The notes under the pieces were generated by a model, which saw only the letters and a program-made list of their open reading frames with translations, did not search any database and was not told the DNA's origin. The translations under genes were made by a program, and so were the position numbers. Below are positions 38,787-54,189 of a stretch of DNA of 64,000 bases, in pieces; position 1 is the first letter of the stretch, and each line of letters starts with the position of its first letter. Source of the DNA: Cristatella mucedo (taxonomy: Eukaryota; Bryozoa; Phylactolaemata; Cristatellidae); assembly GCA_009760855.2 (NCBI GenBank), contig WPIO01000025.1:605001-669000 (forward strand), given 5' to 3'.

Positions 38787-39361
38787 GAAGATAATCTCTA
38801 TGAATCATCAGGTGGCTTATGGGAAGCATGGGCTCCAACCAGGTAGCACTTAGGCGAACCCTACCGAGCAGATGGTTCACACTTCTTAAGCAAGGAGACC
38901 GTAAATAATTGGTAGATATGCTCAACAGTATTGAAGTTCTCACTAAAATTGTAAAAGCCGACATCTGCTCGTGAGTGGCCGAGGCAGGATTTTCAGGTCG
39001 GCGGACCAGGGGTTCAGATGGGGGGGACGGACGGACAACCGGGCCTTGACATGGCCTGGTTGATTTTCCACCAAGATATAGCTTTGTCCAAGAGGGGGAA
39101 TTTTCCCCCTTCCCCCTGGCTCCACCACTGCTACTGGGTCCATAGGTTTTCAATACGGACCCCGACATTAACAATTTGGAGATTGTGCCCCTTAGATGAA
39201 AACTATGGGTTGGACACTGAATATTTTTATATAATGCATATACAAAGACCTGTATGTGCGATTTCTACAATCTTTTTGTACATGTGCATCCTTCATTTGA
39301 AAATAATCTCAATACACCTCAATGTAAAGACTTTGCATAACTGTCGCATGTAACAAGCATT
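38787..39361. other. Unclassified, with a GC-rich segment
   Basis: 38960-39150 is GC-rich and contains a short palindrome ggggg-aatttt-ccccc. It reads like part of an interspersed repeat, but no second copy is in the window. Confidence 0.4.
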
Positions 39362-39865
39362 ATGGTCCCGTCTCCTCCGGTGTGGTCTCGCATCACTCAC
39401 ATCTCCACACTCGCTGTCGTCTTGCTGTCCCTCGCACTAAATAGAAGCCTTTTGGTAATTGAGCTTTCAGCTCGTACGCACCAAAGTCTGGAACTCGCCT
39501 CCGTCACGGTCAATACTTGCAATGACCGTGCATCAATTAAGTCCCGGCTAAAGACGAATTCGTTTTGGTCAGCCTTCCTTTCGCCCCTGTGAAGATTTCT
39601 TTTTGTTCCGGTGTGTTTTGCTTGCGTATATTTGTATGAATAAATGCATGCTACTAGCCATAAGTCTTCATAACCAGTGTCAATGATGGTCCTCCGTTTC
39701 ACATTTGTATTCTGCCCTAAGCATGATACTAGATTGCCTTTGGAATCCTTATACCTTGCATGACTGCCCCTATTTGATGGCTTTCTTGCAGCGCATTGTA
39801 AAGTGCTTGGACCGATGACAAGTTCTCTTGTGGCGCTATTAAAACAACTATTATTATGATTGATA
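39362..39865 (+). mobile_element. LINE 3' end of another CR1/L2 family
   Basis: Plus strand reads ARTHQSLELASVTVNTC and SIKSRLKTNSFWSAF, equivalent to the APKVWNSLP and FKSRLKTHLF block, then a 3' UTR ending tgtaaagtgcttgga...gtggcgctattaaaa with an ATT-rich tail. It is the same superfamily but diverges from the main family. Confidence 0.65.
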
Positions 39866-42800
39866 TCATCATCCTTATATTCATTCTCATTATTAAAAGC
39901 GAGAAAGTCCACCAGTTCGTCGCACGGCAAGATGGCGACCAGTACTTCTGGGAGTGACTTGTAATAGACGATTAAATTCGTGTGCAGTAATGTATAGACT
40001 CAGCGACGCGACTCCACAGGCTGTGAGCTCAAGTAAAGTTATGATACGCTCAAAAGAGACAGGGAAAAGTTTACTGTGTCGGCTGCTACAATCTAGAACT
40101 CATTTTGCAAATAGAACTATAACTGTTTTCTGTGAGCTGGAATTAGTTCTCGGGATCAAGGTAGAAAAATAAAAACGAGCAATAAAAATCACGTTTAATT
40201 GCCTAGCTCTGTAAGGTAGATACGGAAATTTCTAATCGAAAATGTGGATTTTCGGTGTGCGTGACACTATCACGTCAGTTGTGAGGTGTCGCAGGTCCAA
40301 GGTACTGGAGCCACTACCCACTGCTGTTGCTAAGAAATCGGCCACTTTTCTATAAAACTACCAACTGGCTATACAGAATTTTGCAGAAGTTTCACTTTTT
40401 ATTGGCTAAAAACACTCTAACCCTGGCTACGTAGCATGTTTGTACCATCTTATTTTTGCCTTATATTTGTCATTCGCTTTCTTTATTTACCAAACACAAA
40501 ATGTGTTAATGATTCAACTTCTTATGAATTCTTTCAGCATGCCTTTTGATTTTCCGGTTATTATATCTTGCAGGCATGAAGGCCTATCGCAAGACTGGCA
40601 TTTCATGTTACTTTTTTTCTCATATATGATCTACTTGACAGAATGGACGGGTCCTCGTTTGCCATTTGCTCTCGTCGTGATTCCTTCTCATCCAAGTGGG
40701 ACGGCTGACTCGCTGTTAATCAGACTGGCTCTTTCCTGCTTTCCGCCATTTCCTTGGAAGGAAACAAGCGATCCGAGGCCGAGCTACAAAATAAACCTAT
40801 GCCGCCCATGTTTAATGCATCCTGGGGGTGATGGTGCTGAACTGTCAAAATCTAGAAGTGCTAAAAGTCAATCCTAGAAGTGCTAAATTTCTATTCACGT
40901 CCAAGCGCTTCAAACGTTCGCAGACAATCAGGCAACACAGCAGATGCGTCAGCCTTGGTAATTTGTGGCTGCTGAGTCAGGCCTCTCACCGCTTCCCGCT
41001 GCTAGCCGGTGATATGTGGGTGCTCAGCTCTGCACACTAAAGCTTCGCAGTTCACGAGAAAGCCGCATCCCGGGTGAGTTAATCAACGCTGCAGCAAAGA
41101 CTATTTGCTCTCCGACGCCAATACTTGTCGCGTTTTGTGAGCTTGTGCAGTCCGGGTCAGTCTATGGCAAGTGTCCTCAGCTTCTGTTTGTAAAGCATGT
41201 ATTTGCTTTTCGTATTTGCACACTCTATTTGCATCTGCTCATTTGTGGGTTTTGTTCTCGTCGTACTACGTGCCATTGAAAACCGAGGGTGCTCTTGTGT
41301 CACATCCGCTCAAGTGAATGTCCTCCCCCGAGACCATCGAAGTTGTTACATGAAGCTTAAGACCATATCTAGCTTAATTATTGCTCTGCCCAAAAGTATA
41401 ATTGTAGCTTACTTAGATTCCGGCAGCGACAGAAGTAACTTAAAACAGGTAAACATCTATATTGCAGACTTGAAGCTTCAGCATACATGACTTTGCTTAT
41501 TAACGTGACCCGAACGTACCTTAGCCTTTATCGGTATGTTTTAAATAAACTACAGCCTAGCTGTGTTGGTACCGGCGGGGAGGAGAAGGTAACTAAAAGT
41601 GTTTCCGCTACTACCTTTTGGTCACGGCTTGAAAGACCTATTTTGCCGTGAATTCGTCGTACTTTCGCTTCCTTCTCAGTCTCTCCGGTCCATTGTTTCC
41701 TGCGGCTTCTTCTCTCAACTACTGCAGCTCACCGTTCAGCCTCCTCTGGCGTCTCGCTAGCGGCGAGTCTTTGCTGGCGACAGCACCTTGTCGTTTCAGC
41801 TTCTAATGACGTTCTTCTATCGACCTCGATTGTTACTCATCAAACGCATGTTCTGGCAGTAAATTTAGATTCCTTCATTAATTAGCAGCCACTTAAAAAG
41901 AACTTGGAAAAAATCTAACCGTTGGCTTATAAATACGCCAATTCAGCTACGCCAATGTGAAGCTAGGAAGCGCCGTAAATGCTAGTCGTCGCCTCGGGCG
42001 TAGTGCAGAGAGCGCGCGGGCAGCTTGAATGCAGTGGCTCTCGATTGCCTCAACAAGTATCCTTTTTGAAATGCTATCGATATTCGAATGGTTTGCAATA
42101 GCTATTAGTCTAGCGAATATTGAAAATACCTTACAATTGTGAACCCCTTACGGTATATTTATTTCTAAAATTTCAGCATAAAATGGCAATTATAATAGTA
42201 CTCGTTGTAGAAACGACACGTGCGGATGGATAAATTATCCCCATGTCGTTTCTGTCACTGGTCGTTTTGTACAATAGCTGTACTCTCGGTACAAAGGACT
42301 CGTGGTAAACGTGACCTCTGCGACTTTACTGAAAGACTAACAAACCTAGCTTATTATAACGGTTTGTATCGCCAAAGTCACACAATAATAAAGTACCGGA
42401 AGTGGAAGATATTGCACTCTCGTCACAAGTTCCCTAATTAGTTTTACGAATTAATAATCACTATAATGCATTGGAATTTATTACTATTTCACGATAAATA
42501 ATATTAAAATTTTAAATTTTCATTTGCACCACTTGTAAGGTGATCCTGAATGTGCATGGTCATTCTTTGTGAATCAGAATTATATTGACATACAGCTACA
42601 GTAACAGAGAAGTGAGATGGGCTAACATAGTTAATTATCGATCAAAGTAAAGATGAGTACTTAGCTTTCTTTCTTATTTCGTCAAGCATGCTTGTGGTTT
42701 AAGACAACATAATAGGCCAATGATGAATGATTTCTTTTTCAGCAGTTTGATAAGAAAGAATTCCCTTCAAAAAGAGCAGGGTGCTTCAAACTGTCTCAAC

Positions 42801-44129
42801 CATCGCAGGCAAATATTTGAGAGACAAACAACTCATGCAGCCAAAAATAATCGCTACTTAAAAACTCAATTAATACAAAGATTACGTTATCAATTTGTTT
42901 AGATCTATGAATCTGATTTTTGTATGCCGCAATCTTTCACTAGTTCGAGCTACCATATTTTTACAAGTCAAAGTCAAATTTTTTCATTGAAAAAATAATC
43001 TTGTGACTTACACACTGCCAGTCAAAATATGTCAAAACTAGAGTACCACTCCTTTCCTACCTATCTAGACTGCTACACATTTTCAAATGGGATGAAATAT
43101 ATATGGAGTAATAATAGTTTTCAATGCAAGCTATTTTTCAAGTAAATGTTGTCTACAGCTTTAGGGTGCAACTTACACTCCTAAAAATACGGCAATAATA
43201 TTTAAAACCAAAGGAAGACCTTGCAACAAAAATAATGTTGGAAAGGAATTACACTCGGTGAATTATTTTCACTCTTAGTAGTTCGGGGAGCTAAGTTGAG
43301 GCCCACCGCTAGTCAGACACTTGCAAATGAAGCAAAGAACAAGATAGGCAGCAAGGCAGACGGATGGAGGAAAAGATTCCGTGAAGTGATAGGATTTGAT
43401 TTGATGTAAATTTATGTCAAAGAAAGTGCTTGCAAGCATGCAGTTTTTTATCTTTAAATAATGAACCCTTCATACTTATCATTCGGTGATTTTCTTTTTA
43501 TCACGCATGACTAGTCATTTAGCCGGTTGAGAAGCCCAATTAATCAGCTCCGATGAAACCTTTGGGATGGCAATGTCTGCTTCTGCCTTCTAAACAGTTA
43601 CTACTTCGCCTTGAACCGTGATCCAGACTTTAATATTCCAAGAAGCTCCTGAATTATTTAGAACCGCAGAGTAAACATAAAGTAGTTATCGAGTATTTAG
43701 GAAATCCGTTAGTTTCAGCTTTAAGGTTTCCTTAGCCTCACACTTGCTTTCTGAGCGAACATGCATGTGACAGAAGTGAATTTAGTTCTGCCCAGAAATA
43801 TTTTGTATAGCACGACTGAAGTGTTTGTTCATAGCACTAGCTGTATTTATTAGCTTTGCATGCCTCAGCAAACATTTTAGCAAAAACAAGGCTATGTAGC
43901 AAACGAGGTTAGTGGAACAGCCTGCGCGGATTCGCCATTCATTTCTTTGACCTTGAAAGTGGACAATGCTAAAAGGTCTAACTGATTGCTCACAAGTAAA
44001 TGCAAATCGTGCTTTAGTCTGGCTAAAAAATTGAGGACACATCAATCGAATTTAATTAGTCGTAATACTATTCAGAAATACAGTTATCAGCCATAAGACT
44101 CTGAAACACTGGTATGTTTGCGATTCCAA
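39866..44129. other. Intergenic, nothing recognised
   Basis: More than 4 kb without a LINE, SINE or recognisable exon. The longest frame (40440-40877 plus, 145 codons) begins with a hydrophobic stretch but has no domain and no support from splice sites. Confidence 0.45.
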
Positions 44130-46909
<2,780 letters not shown>

Positions 46910-47923
46910 CGTAGCACTGCTTAAAGTAACTTCAAATGGTTTGAAATTTATTTAGATGTGAGTGGTAATGGCTATCCGCCAGAGGATTCTATTGACCTCG
47001 GCTATTGGAGATGGAAAAGCCTGTTGATTTGCGGTTAGTCACATTCAGGAAGTTGGTCGATTTGAGACAATTCTCAGTAGCAGCAACAGATCAACTGCGT
47101 CCACAATAATATTGCCACACAATATTAGGGACTAGTAAAACATAAATTCATTAATGCAATGTATGAGTGGCCATTGTTTTTCTACTTGGCTTGTTGACCA
47201 ACGCTGACTCGCTGAAGCGATATCGGGAGTCTGGGCTTGGTAACTTAATGCATTCCAAATATATACTGGAAATGCCTCCTTAGTTCATATCTTTCTTTGT
47301 CTGCACTGCCGGTTGGAGAGACTCAATTTTCGAAGATTAGCAAAATCAGCAGTTTTCATGGCTTAATTCGAATATAAATAACGATATGATAGTGGGCATG
47401 GGCAATCACACCTAACGATAGGGTCACGGATTCACTGCTAGTGCAGAGGCTTGCCCGACTCGATGGATTCGACGAAAGGTGACCCCACGAGCCTATGCTG
47501 ACTCGACGGCCGGCTTAAGCAGTAAACATATATGCATCCAAAAACATCTTAGATCTTTCACAATACGGTCGAAAATAAGAAACTCACTCTAATAATTATT
47601 TTCCTTAATAGCTTCGTATTAAAGGCTAGAAAAACTCTCATGTTCGTAAAATGATGCAATAGTCAGAAACTCTAAGGAGCTAGTTTGACCTGACATATAA
47701 AATGCATAGTTTTTCTTGCTAGGTATTCTTCATCAAATTACATCCGGCTAAGGTTCATTGACCAACAATAAGGCTTGTAAGTCTGTATCAGATTATGAGG
47801 ATCATGATCTTCTTAAATCACGGACCCTTAAAAATACCACAGTCGAAACGTGGCTCAACGTATAGATCCAATTCGGTTCGTTCTGTGGTGGATATTCACC
47901 AAATAGCGATACCTTGCTGAATG

Positions 47924-47929
47924 TTTATT
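47924..47929 (-). promoter_or_regulatory. Putative polyadenylation signal of gene A
   Basis: AATAAA on the minus strand, 17 bases beyond the stop of gene A. It is unusually close, so the 3' UTR would be very short; AT-rich sequence could also give this hexamer by chance. Confidence 0.4.
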
Positions 47930-47945
47930 ATAAATATCAAACAAC

Positions 47946-48346
47946 CTACACCCATATGCGCATTATAGTCGTCTTAAGGGCATAGTAATATCCTTTGAAA
48001 GTGACCCAGCAGTCGCCAGTAGCAAACTGGCTGGTGTTTCCCTTAAGGTAGAGGCCGTTTAAATTACTTTGATGGCATGTTCGGTACCACCAAGCACCCA
48101 GGAAGCGGGTCGCACAATGAGACGCTGTATAATCGTTGTCCATCGTAGAAAAGGGTAAGCCGTCATGGTACGTCAGGCTGTCGCCAGCTGTGCCACTGTA
48201 CCCACTGACATTTAGCACATACTGCGTGCTCTCAAGACCAATACTAAATTGTGAGTAGTTGGCGTATGCCGACGTGCCGTCAAACGCCTCCATGTATATG
48301 CTCAACTTCGCGCCACCGGCTGCAAGGCGACGAATGCTTTCCAGGC
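47946..48346 (-). CDS. Gene A fibrinogen-related domain, C-terminal exon with stop
   Basis: A 401-bp terminal exon with acceptor ttaattacag. It continues the split Gly codon as LESIRRLAAGGAKLSIYMEA, then GTAGDSLTYHDG, the calcium-site MDNDY, cysteines in HCA and TCH, WWYRTCHQSNLNGLYL, CWVTFKGYYYALKTTIMRI and stop. Every landmark of the C-terminal FReD lobe is present, so gene A looks intact from its second exon onward. With the preceding exon it gives about 204 FReD residues. An AATAAA lies 17 bp past the stop. As a family inference, such proteins act in humoral immunity or self/non-self recognition in invertebrates. Confidence 0.91.
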
Positions 48347-48598
48347 CTGTAATTAAAATGCATTACATTCCAAGGTTGCTTGAGCAGTGGTGTATTGTTC
48401 ATGGGTTCAGACAAGAACAACATCGAACAAGATTAATGTAATGCTGCCGTGCCATTTTTTCTATTAGCACGAGAGCTAGTTAGAGTTAGCACGATAATAC
48501 AGGTTTCACTTCATCGAGTATATGAAAGACTTTTTAGTTGACCCGTTGAGATAAAGTTGCTGGGTGATGGATTTAAGACTATAACAACGGACTCTTAC

Positions 48599-48811
48599 CA
48601 AGCCAGAATTCTCCTGCCAAGTCACCAAATCCATTTCGGTAGGACTGCCAATCCAAGTAGAAGTTCTGGCTACCATCTTGTCTTCGCTGAATAGTAATCC
48701 AGCTGTCACTACCACTGAATTCGCATACCACCGGAATCGCACCATTTCCGTCGGGATCCACGAACAGTACTCCAGATTCACGGAATCCTAAGACTTGAGC
48801 TGCCCGACATC
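48599..48811 (-). CDS. Gene A fibrinogen-related domain, N-terminal exon
   Basis: A 213-bp phase 1-1 exon. The acceptor is cgttcccag and the donor CTTG/gtaagag. It encodes GCRAAQVLGFRESGVLFVDPDGNG, with both N-terminal disulfide cysteines (GC and VCEF), the WITIQRRQDGSQNF signature, the aromatic W-SYRNGFGD run and GEFWLG, all diagnostic of fibrinogen C-terminal domains. No stop or frameshift. It matches copy B closely, including intron sequence beyond both splice sites, and gene C in coding sequence only, so A and B are the younger pair. Predicted role: first part of a secreted glycan-recognition domain. Confidence 0.9.
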
Positions 48812-49429
48812 CTGGGAACGAATATTTTAGCAAACAAGGTCTTTAAAGATCATCTGAAGGCGCGATGACAGAAACTTCTCACTCAATTGGTTCTAACTTG
48901 AGTAAAAAACTACGTTCAAAGAGTTTGCGAAATAACTGAAATGTCATGTATACTAGTATCAATATATGATACGCATTAAATTGTCGAATTCAATGCTATC
49001 TAGGTCATTTTAAAAAGCGAATGCAGCCTGCCCTTCAAAAAATGATGGCGATGTCGAAGTACGTTTTAAAAATGGCTCATGTCTAACAATTTTTCAATGA
49101 ATGTATCTTAATTAGCCATAAATTATTAAACTAACTCGCTTGGTGCATTTAAGCAGCTTCGTAATTTTAGTATACACTCTCTTGAATTAACGGTCATACC
49201 TGAGCACTTTCAAGTAGTTGGTAAGCCGAGGATCTGTGCAAAAATCAATTTTTCAGAAGTTATACTTTCCTTCTGGCAAATTAAACCTTTAAACTCATGT
49301 TTTCTCAGATAAATGGTGGTTACGCCAACTATCTGTCATGAGTTGCTCAAAAATCGGAAAGCTTAATCATTACAATTTGTTTAACTAGTATATAACCTCC
49401 AGTGCTGGTATACAGCCTTGGTTTCTTGT

Positions 49430-50060
49430 TCCAAACCAACTTTCTACAAGATGACCACATTGCCTGTACACTCAAGCCTGCCTACTTTCAGCTAACTACA
49501 AGTACACAATTTTGGCTCCTTCAGAAAAGGTTAACACAGCTAAACTAATTTTTACATTTGTGATTTATAGTAATGCACTTGATTTCCAATCCGGCTTAAA
49601 GTAAGCTAATAAGCCTGAGAATTTCTGAAATAACAGTAAGACGCTTAAGATTAGTGCTAAGCTCTGCTACAAGGCTTGCCCGGTAAGAAAGTGACTGCTG
49701 CCGAACACGACATTTTGCACAGATCTGCATTGGCTCATTATCAAGCAGCTAATCGACTTCAATCTACTGTGACTCACTTAATTAAAGCTGTTTTCTCTTG
49801 GTTCACACTACCCATCCGAGCTACATGTCAATCAGGCTAGGCCTCGAACCAATCGCTCTTCTGACTCGTGTGGTTTAGCTGTGCATCTAATTAATCCCGC
49901 GACTTTTGGAGACCAAACCTTTAGCTTTTGTGTCCACAAAGCCGGGAACTGTCTCTCATCTATTTTGAAGACATTACCTGACTACTTGACTTTAATTAAA
50001 GCGATACAAAGATCTTACTTTTACCTCATAGCATTTGTTATGTCTTTTTGAGCTGTCCTC
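49430..50060 (+). mobile_element. Old LINE fragment in the gene A intron
   Basis: Counterpart of 26560-27170: tcaagcctgcctactttcagcta, gcacagatctgcattggctc and a truncated end. Strongly mutated. Confidence 0.62.
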
Positions 50061-50134
50061 TTCATGGTAATCTGAGCCAAGATTGTGCATGCTATCAACC
50101 ATATAACATGCTTAGGTAGTTTACCTGATTTATT

Positions 50135-50408
50135 TATATAGCGGCCGAAGAGCCTTTACGGCTGTCATCCCTGCTATCAGTGAGCGATAAAGGATCGCCC
50201 ACAGCAGGACTTTAACCCGGTGAGGCTCCTAGGATATTGCTCGCCCGGGGCCGAACTACGAGCTCATTTTGCGGCCCCTGATCTGGTGCCCCTGATTCAG
50301 CACCCGAGGACGTATACCCCCTGCCCCTACCCCTTCAGTAGGCTGCTGTTCGAACCCACGTCCTGTGTCGTGTACAGTGAACACCTTACCTCCTGGGCTA
50401 AGAATCAA
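50135..50408 (-). repeat. tRNA-derived SINE-like element, possibly dimeric
   Basis: Minus strand begins with an A box (TAGCCCAGGAGG, 50389-50400) and B box (GGGTTCGAAC, 50348-50357). About 110 bp on comes a second weaker head (GGTTAAAGTCC) that leads into the tail gcgatcctttatcgc...agccgtaaaggctcttc shared with 63900-64000. It may be two adjacent insertions or a dimer. Confidence 0.5.
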
Positions 50409-50499
50409 GCGCTAAACACCGCTGTCCTGCCAAAAATGGTGTTTAGCTTGACTACCTTACTTATTGCACACGTTAGCCGATGAGGTAGGATGTTGACTA

Positions 50500-50610
50500 T
50501 ACTTGCGGCATCCTGGGCTCGTATGCTGCAGCTGGCTATCCTTAACCGCCCGTTGCAAGCTGTGGTGATAGCTGCAATTTTTCTGCTGTCGCTACTTCAA
50601 TGCTAACGGC
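50500..50610 (+). repeat. SINE-like tail, degraded
   Basis: gtggtgatagctgcaatttttctgctgtcgctact lines up with the tail at 63930-63975. The tRNA-like head is not convincing. Confidence 0.35.
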
Positions 50611-50947
50611 ATATTGCCGTGCCTCCAAATCAAGCCACCGGAATCAGCTGCAGTGATTTTTGAAATCAAAATCTGTATCCGAAACATTTAGGTCATGCTT
50701 TGGCTTATGCCCGGAATTCGAAAAACCTATGTTCGTAAAACCGTCTGAGCCGCTAATCGTATTCATTACCCATAAATGATTAATAATAGAAATTTAAATA
50801 AACAATAAAAATTGGCTACTTTAGCAGCCTTATTGATAGAAAGATTCCAGAGTTTTAGTGGCTTGCACATTCCTTAAATGGGAAATATAGAGTTAACTGG
50901 TGCAAGAATCGTTCCGGCGACGTATGTTGCAAAGTTTGATTAGCTTA

Positions 50948-50984
50948 CCCGTGGGCTGCCACCTAGGTAACATATGCCACAATG
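50948..50984 (-). other. Candidate 37-bp linker exon of gene A
   Basis: Minus-strand segment between agccag and the strong donor ACGG/gtaagc. It is open in phase 0 and ends in phase 1, exactly the phases needed to join exon 1 to the first FReD exon, and would add 12 residues (SLWHMLPRWQPT) before the split Gly codon. The homologous bases in copy B (29608-29644) keep the donor and acceptor but contain an in-frame TAA. The block is strongly conserved between A and B, but so are its flanks, so it could equally be a conserved non-coding or repeat segment. Confidence 0.22.
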
Positions 50985-51164
50985 ACTGGCTAAATACTCC
51001 ACAAGCTCCCTAGTACATAAAACATACGCATGCATATAAATGCACCTTATGTGTCAATTTGCACAGAAGATGTTTCTAAACACACTCGGGTGTGACCAAA
51101 CGTGTATTCTCGTTATGACGTGAGGCGTGTCCGAGTATCAATTTAAGTGACTCATATTCATAGT

Positions 51165-51375
51165 GGGGAGCACTGAAAGTATGGGGTACCTCGGGGTTTA
51201 GTATTAGGCACCTTTCAAAATTCACAATATCCCTTTGCCTGCTGGGATATCCAAACACTGTTCTGGCTTACGTTTCTATGCCGATTACTGCCAGTTCTGC
51301 ATATCATTCGATCCGTCAAAGACTTGTTCCTCACCCGACTCACATTCCTGCCAGCATCCATCGACGGGATTCAAA
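51165..51375 (+). mobile_element. LINE reverse transcriptase fragment
   Basis: Same as 29825-30025: gaaagtatggggtacctcgg and cgtttctatgccgattactgcc for the RT blocks before and at the catalytic aspartates. Broken frame. Confidence 0.6.
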
Positions 51376-51379
51376 CTTA

Positions 51380-53270
51380 ATCATAATATCAATAATAATG
51401 TATTCGATATAGGGCCATCAGAGAACTTAATTTCCTACTAGGAACTATACATTTTCTCTGAAAAAGCACAATCCAATGGTTAGTAGTAGCATACTCAATG
51501 ACAACAAGCATAACACGGTAAGGGGTTATATGTACAGGGTCAGCATAAAAATATGGCTAGTGGCAGCATGGACAGTGTCAGCATTCATAAGGACCTCAAA
51601 GACATATCATATAGTCCAACTATATGCTGCGATAAACAGATGCGTTTAGTTTCTTTTTTTTAAGTGGTCAAGTCAGGTGATGTTGTGACGCAAATCGGGA
51701 GTGAGTTCCAGTCTTTGGGGGCATACGAACTAAATGTACGGTCTCCAAAAGATTTGAGGTTCGCACGAGGTATTGTTAAACTGTTGGATTCCGAAAAGCG
51801 GGTGGTACGATGCTTGGCATGGTGGTGAAGTAGATTTGATATTTAGGCTGGAGCCGAAGAATGAAGAGACCTACAAGTGAGTGACTAACCTTGAAGGCAT
51901 TGTGTTGTTACTTGACTGGTAGCCAGTGCAGGTCGGCCAGAAACGGTGTGATGTAGCAACTTCAACGCTGATAACAGACAAGCCTGGCTGCAGAGTTTTG
52001 CACCAGCTGTAATCACCTGGTTGCACATGCCGGTAGGTCAGCAAGCAGTGAGTTACAGAAGTCAAGATGGGATGTCACAAATGCACAGACCAACTTTGAC
52101 GTGTTATCCTTATCTTAACAAGCCTGAATTTTAGAAATTGTATGTATCTGAAAGTAGGCAGACTTTATTGTGGAGCTGATGTGGTCGTCTAACGATAGGT
52201 CACTTTGGAACATGACACCTAGATGTCGTGCAGATTTTACAAGACTAATGCTGGCAGAATAGGTAGTGAGCTTTCACCTTTCCAATTGCTGAGACCCACT
52301 AGGTTCGCTCATAATGGATAACTTGGTTATAACATCATTCAATTTAGGAAATGCTGCAATCCATGTGCTGATGTCATAAATACATGCAGCAAGGGAGAGA
52401 ATTGGGAGAATGCAAGAGTTGAGAAAATTCGACGTGCTAGAGGGCTGGGAAGGATCCAAGCAAAGGAACAACTGAGTGACATCTGCATGTAAATGAAAGC
52501 CTATATTGTGCCTAGCAGTGATATAGGCAAGAGGGAGAGTATTGACCGTGAAAAGAACTGAACCATGCACAGAGCCATGAGGTGACTCATACTTCAATGG
52601 TTCCAGGGATGATCTGTATCCATTCACATCAATACTCTAGAGTCTCTCACTGACGTAAGACCTGAACCTTTTCAGTGCAGTGCCTGTGACTCTAAGGCGA
52701 GATGAGAGGCGCCCAATAAGAAATTGGCGATTGATAGTATCAAATGCTACCCAAAGATTGAGCAAAACAAGCAGAGAGTCTCAACCTAAGTCTGTGTTCC
52801 TAAGTAGGTCGTTATATACCCGAATGAATGCTGACTTCTTTGAGTGATTAGCTATAAAACCAGACTAGAACTTGTTAGTAAGGTTAGAAAATTCAATACT
52901 TGAGTTCAGCTGGTCTGCCACAACTCGTGCTCTGTGTCTTCGATAGGAACGGTAAGAAGAAAGGGAGACTTGGAGGAAGCTGCTCAAGTTCCCGTGCTCT
53001 TGTGTTGTTCTCTTGAGAAGAGCCTGAGAAAAGCCTTTTTTAAGGTGCTGGGACATGTCCTGAGGTTAATGACATATTTATGATGTTATTTTTACGTTGC
53101 GGCAGCAGATACAGGCATCGTAGAAGGACGACAGTGGGAGTAGGGCCTAGAGAAATAGTTGCCTTATTTAATTGGGATATGAGCTTCAGGACGAGGTCAT
53201 TAGTGGCATTCTGGAATGAAGATAGTGAGGTGCTGCATTCAACTTGGATAGTCCCTAACTTAATACAGCT
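51380..53270 (-). mobile_element. CR1/L2-type LINE, about 1.9 kb with RT, minus strand
   Basis: The longest uninterrupted copy. From 5' to 3' on the minus strand: an RT-upstream spacer (NATNDLVLKLISQL), the start of the RT (VVADQLNSSIEFSNLTNKF), the PLKYESPHGSVHGSVLF block, HADVTQLFLCLD where the catalytic A/V-D-D has become DV, the post-RT region, and the 3' UTR with an ATT tail at 51385. Stops and frameshifts make it inactive. It is absent from block B and therefore younger than the duplication. Confidence 0.85.
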
Positions 53271-53411
53271 TAAGGAGTATCGACCAGTCTAACAGCTCTG
53301 AGAAATGTCTAATAGCACTCGAAATTTGAATGACCCTAGCTTAGAAAATTCGAATGTGCTCTCACCGACCAAATTCGGGTCAAGGTTGTGGATTCAAGCC
53401 CAATTGTTTAT

Positions 53412-53495
53412 GTGAAGCACCTGAATACAGATTAAGTTCTCTTAGGGCCCTATATAAATAAATGTTACTTAATTATTTATTTATATTTAGCATCG
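53412..53495 (+). mobile_element. Short LINE 3' end, degraded
   Basis: gtgaagcacctgaatacaga, then ttctcttagggccctatataaa and an ATTTATT tail match the family terminus. Confidence 0.5.
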
Positions 53496-54189
53496 CTACA
53501 TGGCTTCATCTGTATTCTGGGAGTATCCTGATGCAACGATCTACCATTAACTGAGCACATTACATCTACTGTCAAGTCAGGCTCATTTTAGCTAAGGCAT
53601 CGCCAAAATCAATGCCTACTTTGGTAATAGGAAGGCAGCCAAACAAGCTCGAACATATGTGAAATCACTTCTAGATCACTCTTTGCCCTGAGTCATCTGC
53701 AGCTAAATATACTACTTTTATTATGGTAGTACGTTCCAGGTAAGTAGTACCACTTTTGTCGTATTTAAAGTAAGACCTCTTGAATATTGAAGCCTGTTTT
53801 ACGATCAAGTAGATTTTCGGTATTGTACGATTAAGTAAGCACATCGAGAGGAAAAGCTCGTTCACTAAAAGACGCCCTGTGGACAATGAGGTCATACAGT
53901 CGTCATTTAATATCTTCAAATTCATGTTACTCAAGGCTAAGAATGTATCTTTCCTTAGATATTAGAAGATATGGCTAAATTTTGCATTTTTAAATAGATG
54001 ATTTTACAGAAATGTGAAGCTTGCAGCTCTAAATGCTGCAGTAGCATCGGCTGTACGACAATGCTGTTGCGACTAATTAACCTACCACCATTTGGAGCCA
54101 GAGTAAACGGGTCATCTTATGCCCGTATTTCTGGTGCGTGTTTTTGCATTAAAGACATTTTGAACAAAAATATTTTCAAGGAATCAGAG

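Noticed and set aside
38593-39174. 193-codon minus-strand frame
   Set aside because: Half of it is the GT/GC repeat, the rest has no domain; an accidental frame.
39397-39930. 177-codon minus-strand frame
   Set aside because: It lies antisense to LINE C-terminal and 3' UTR sequence and has no domain.
40440-40877. 145-codon plus-strand frame with a hydrophobic start
   Set aside because: No recognisable domain, no splice support and low-complexity hydrophobic AT-rich sequence; cannot be told from chance.
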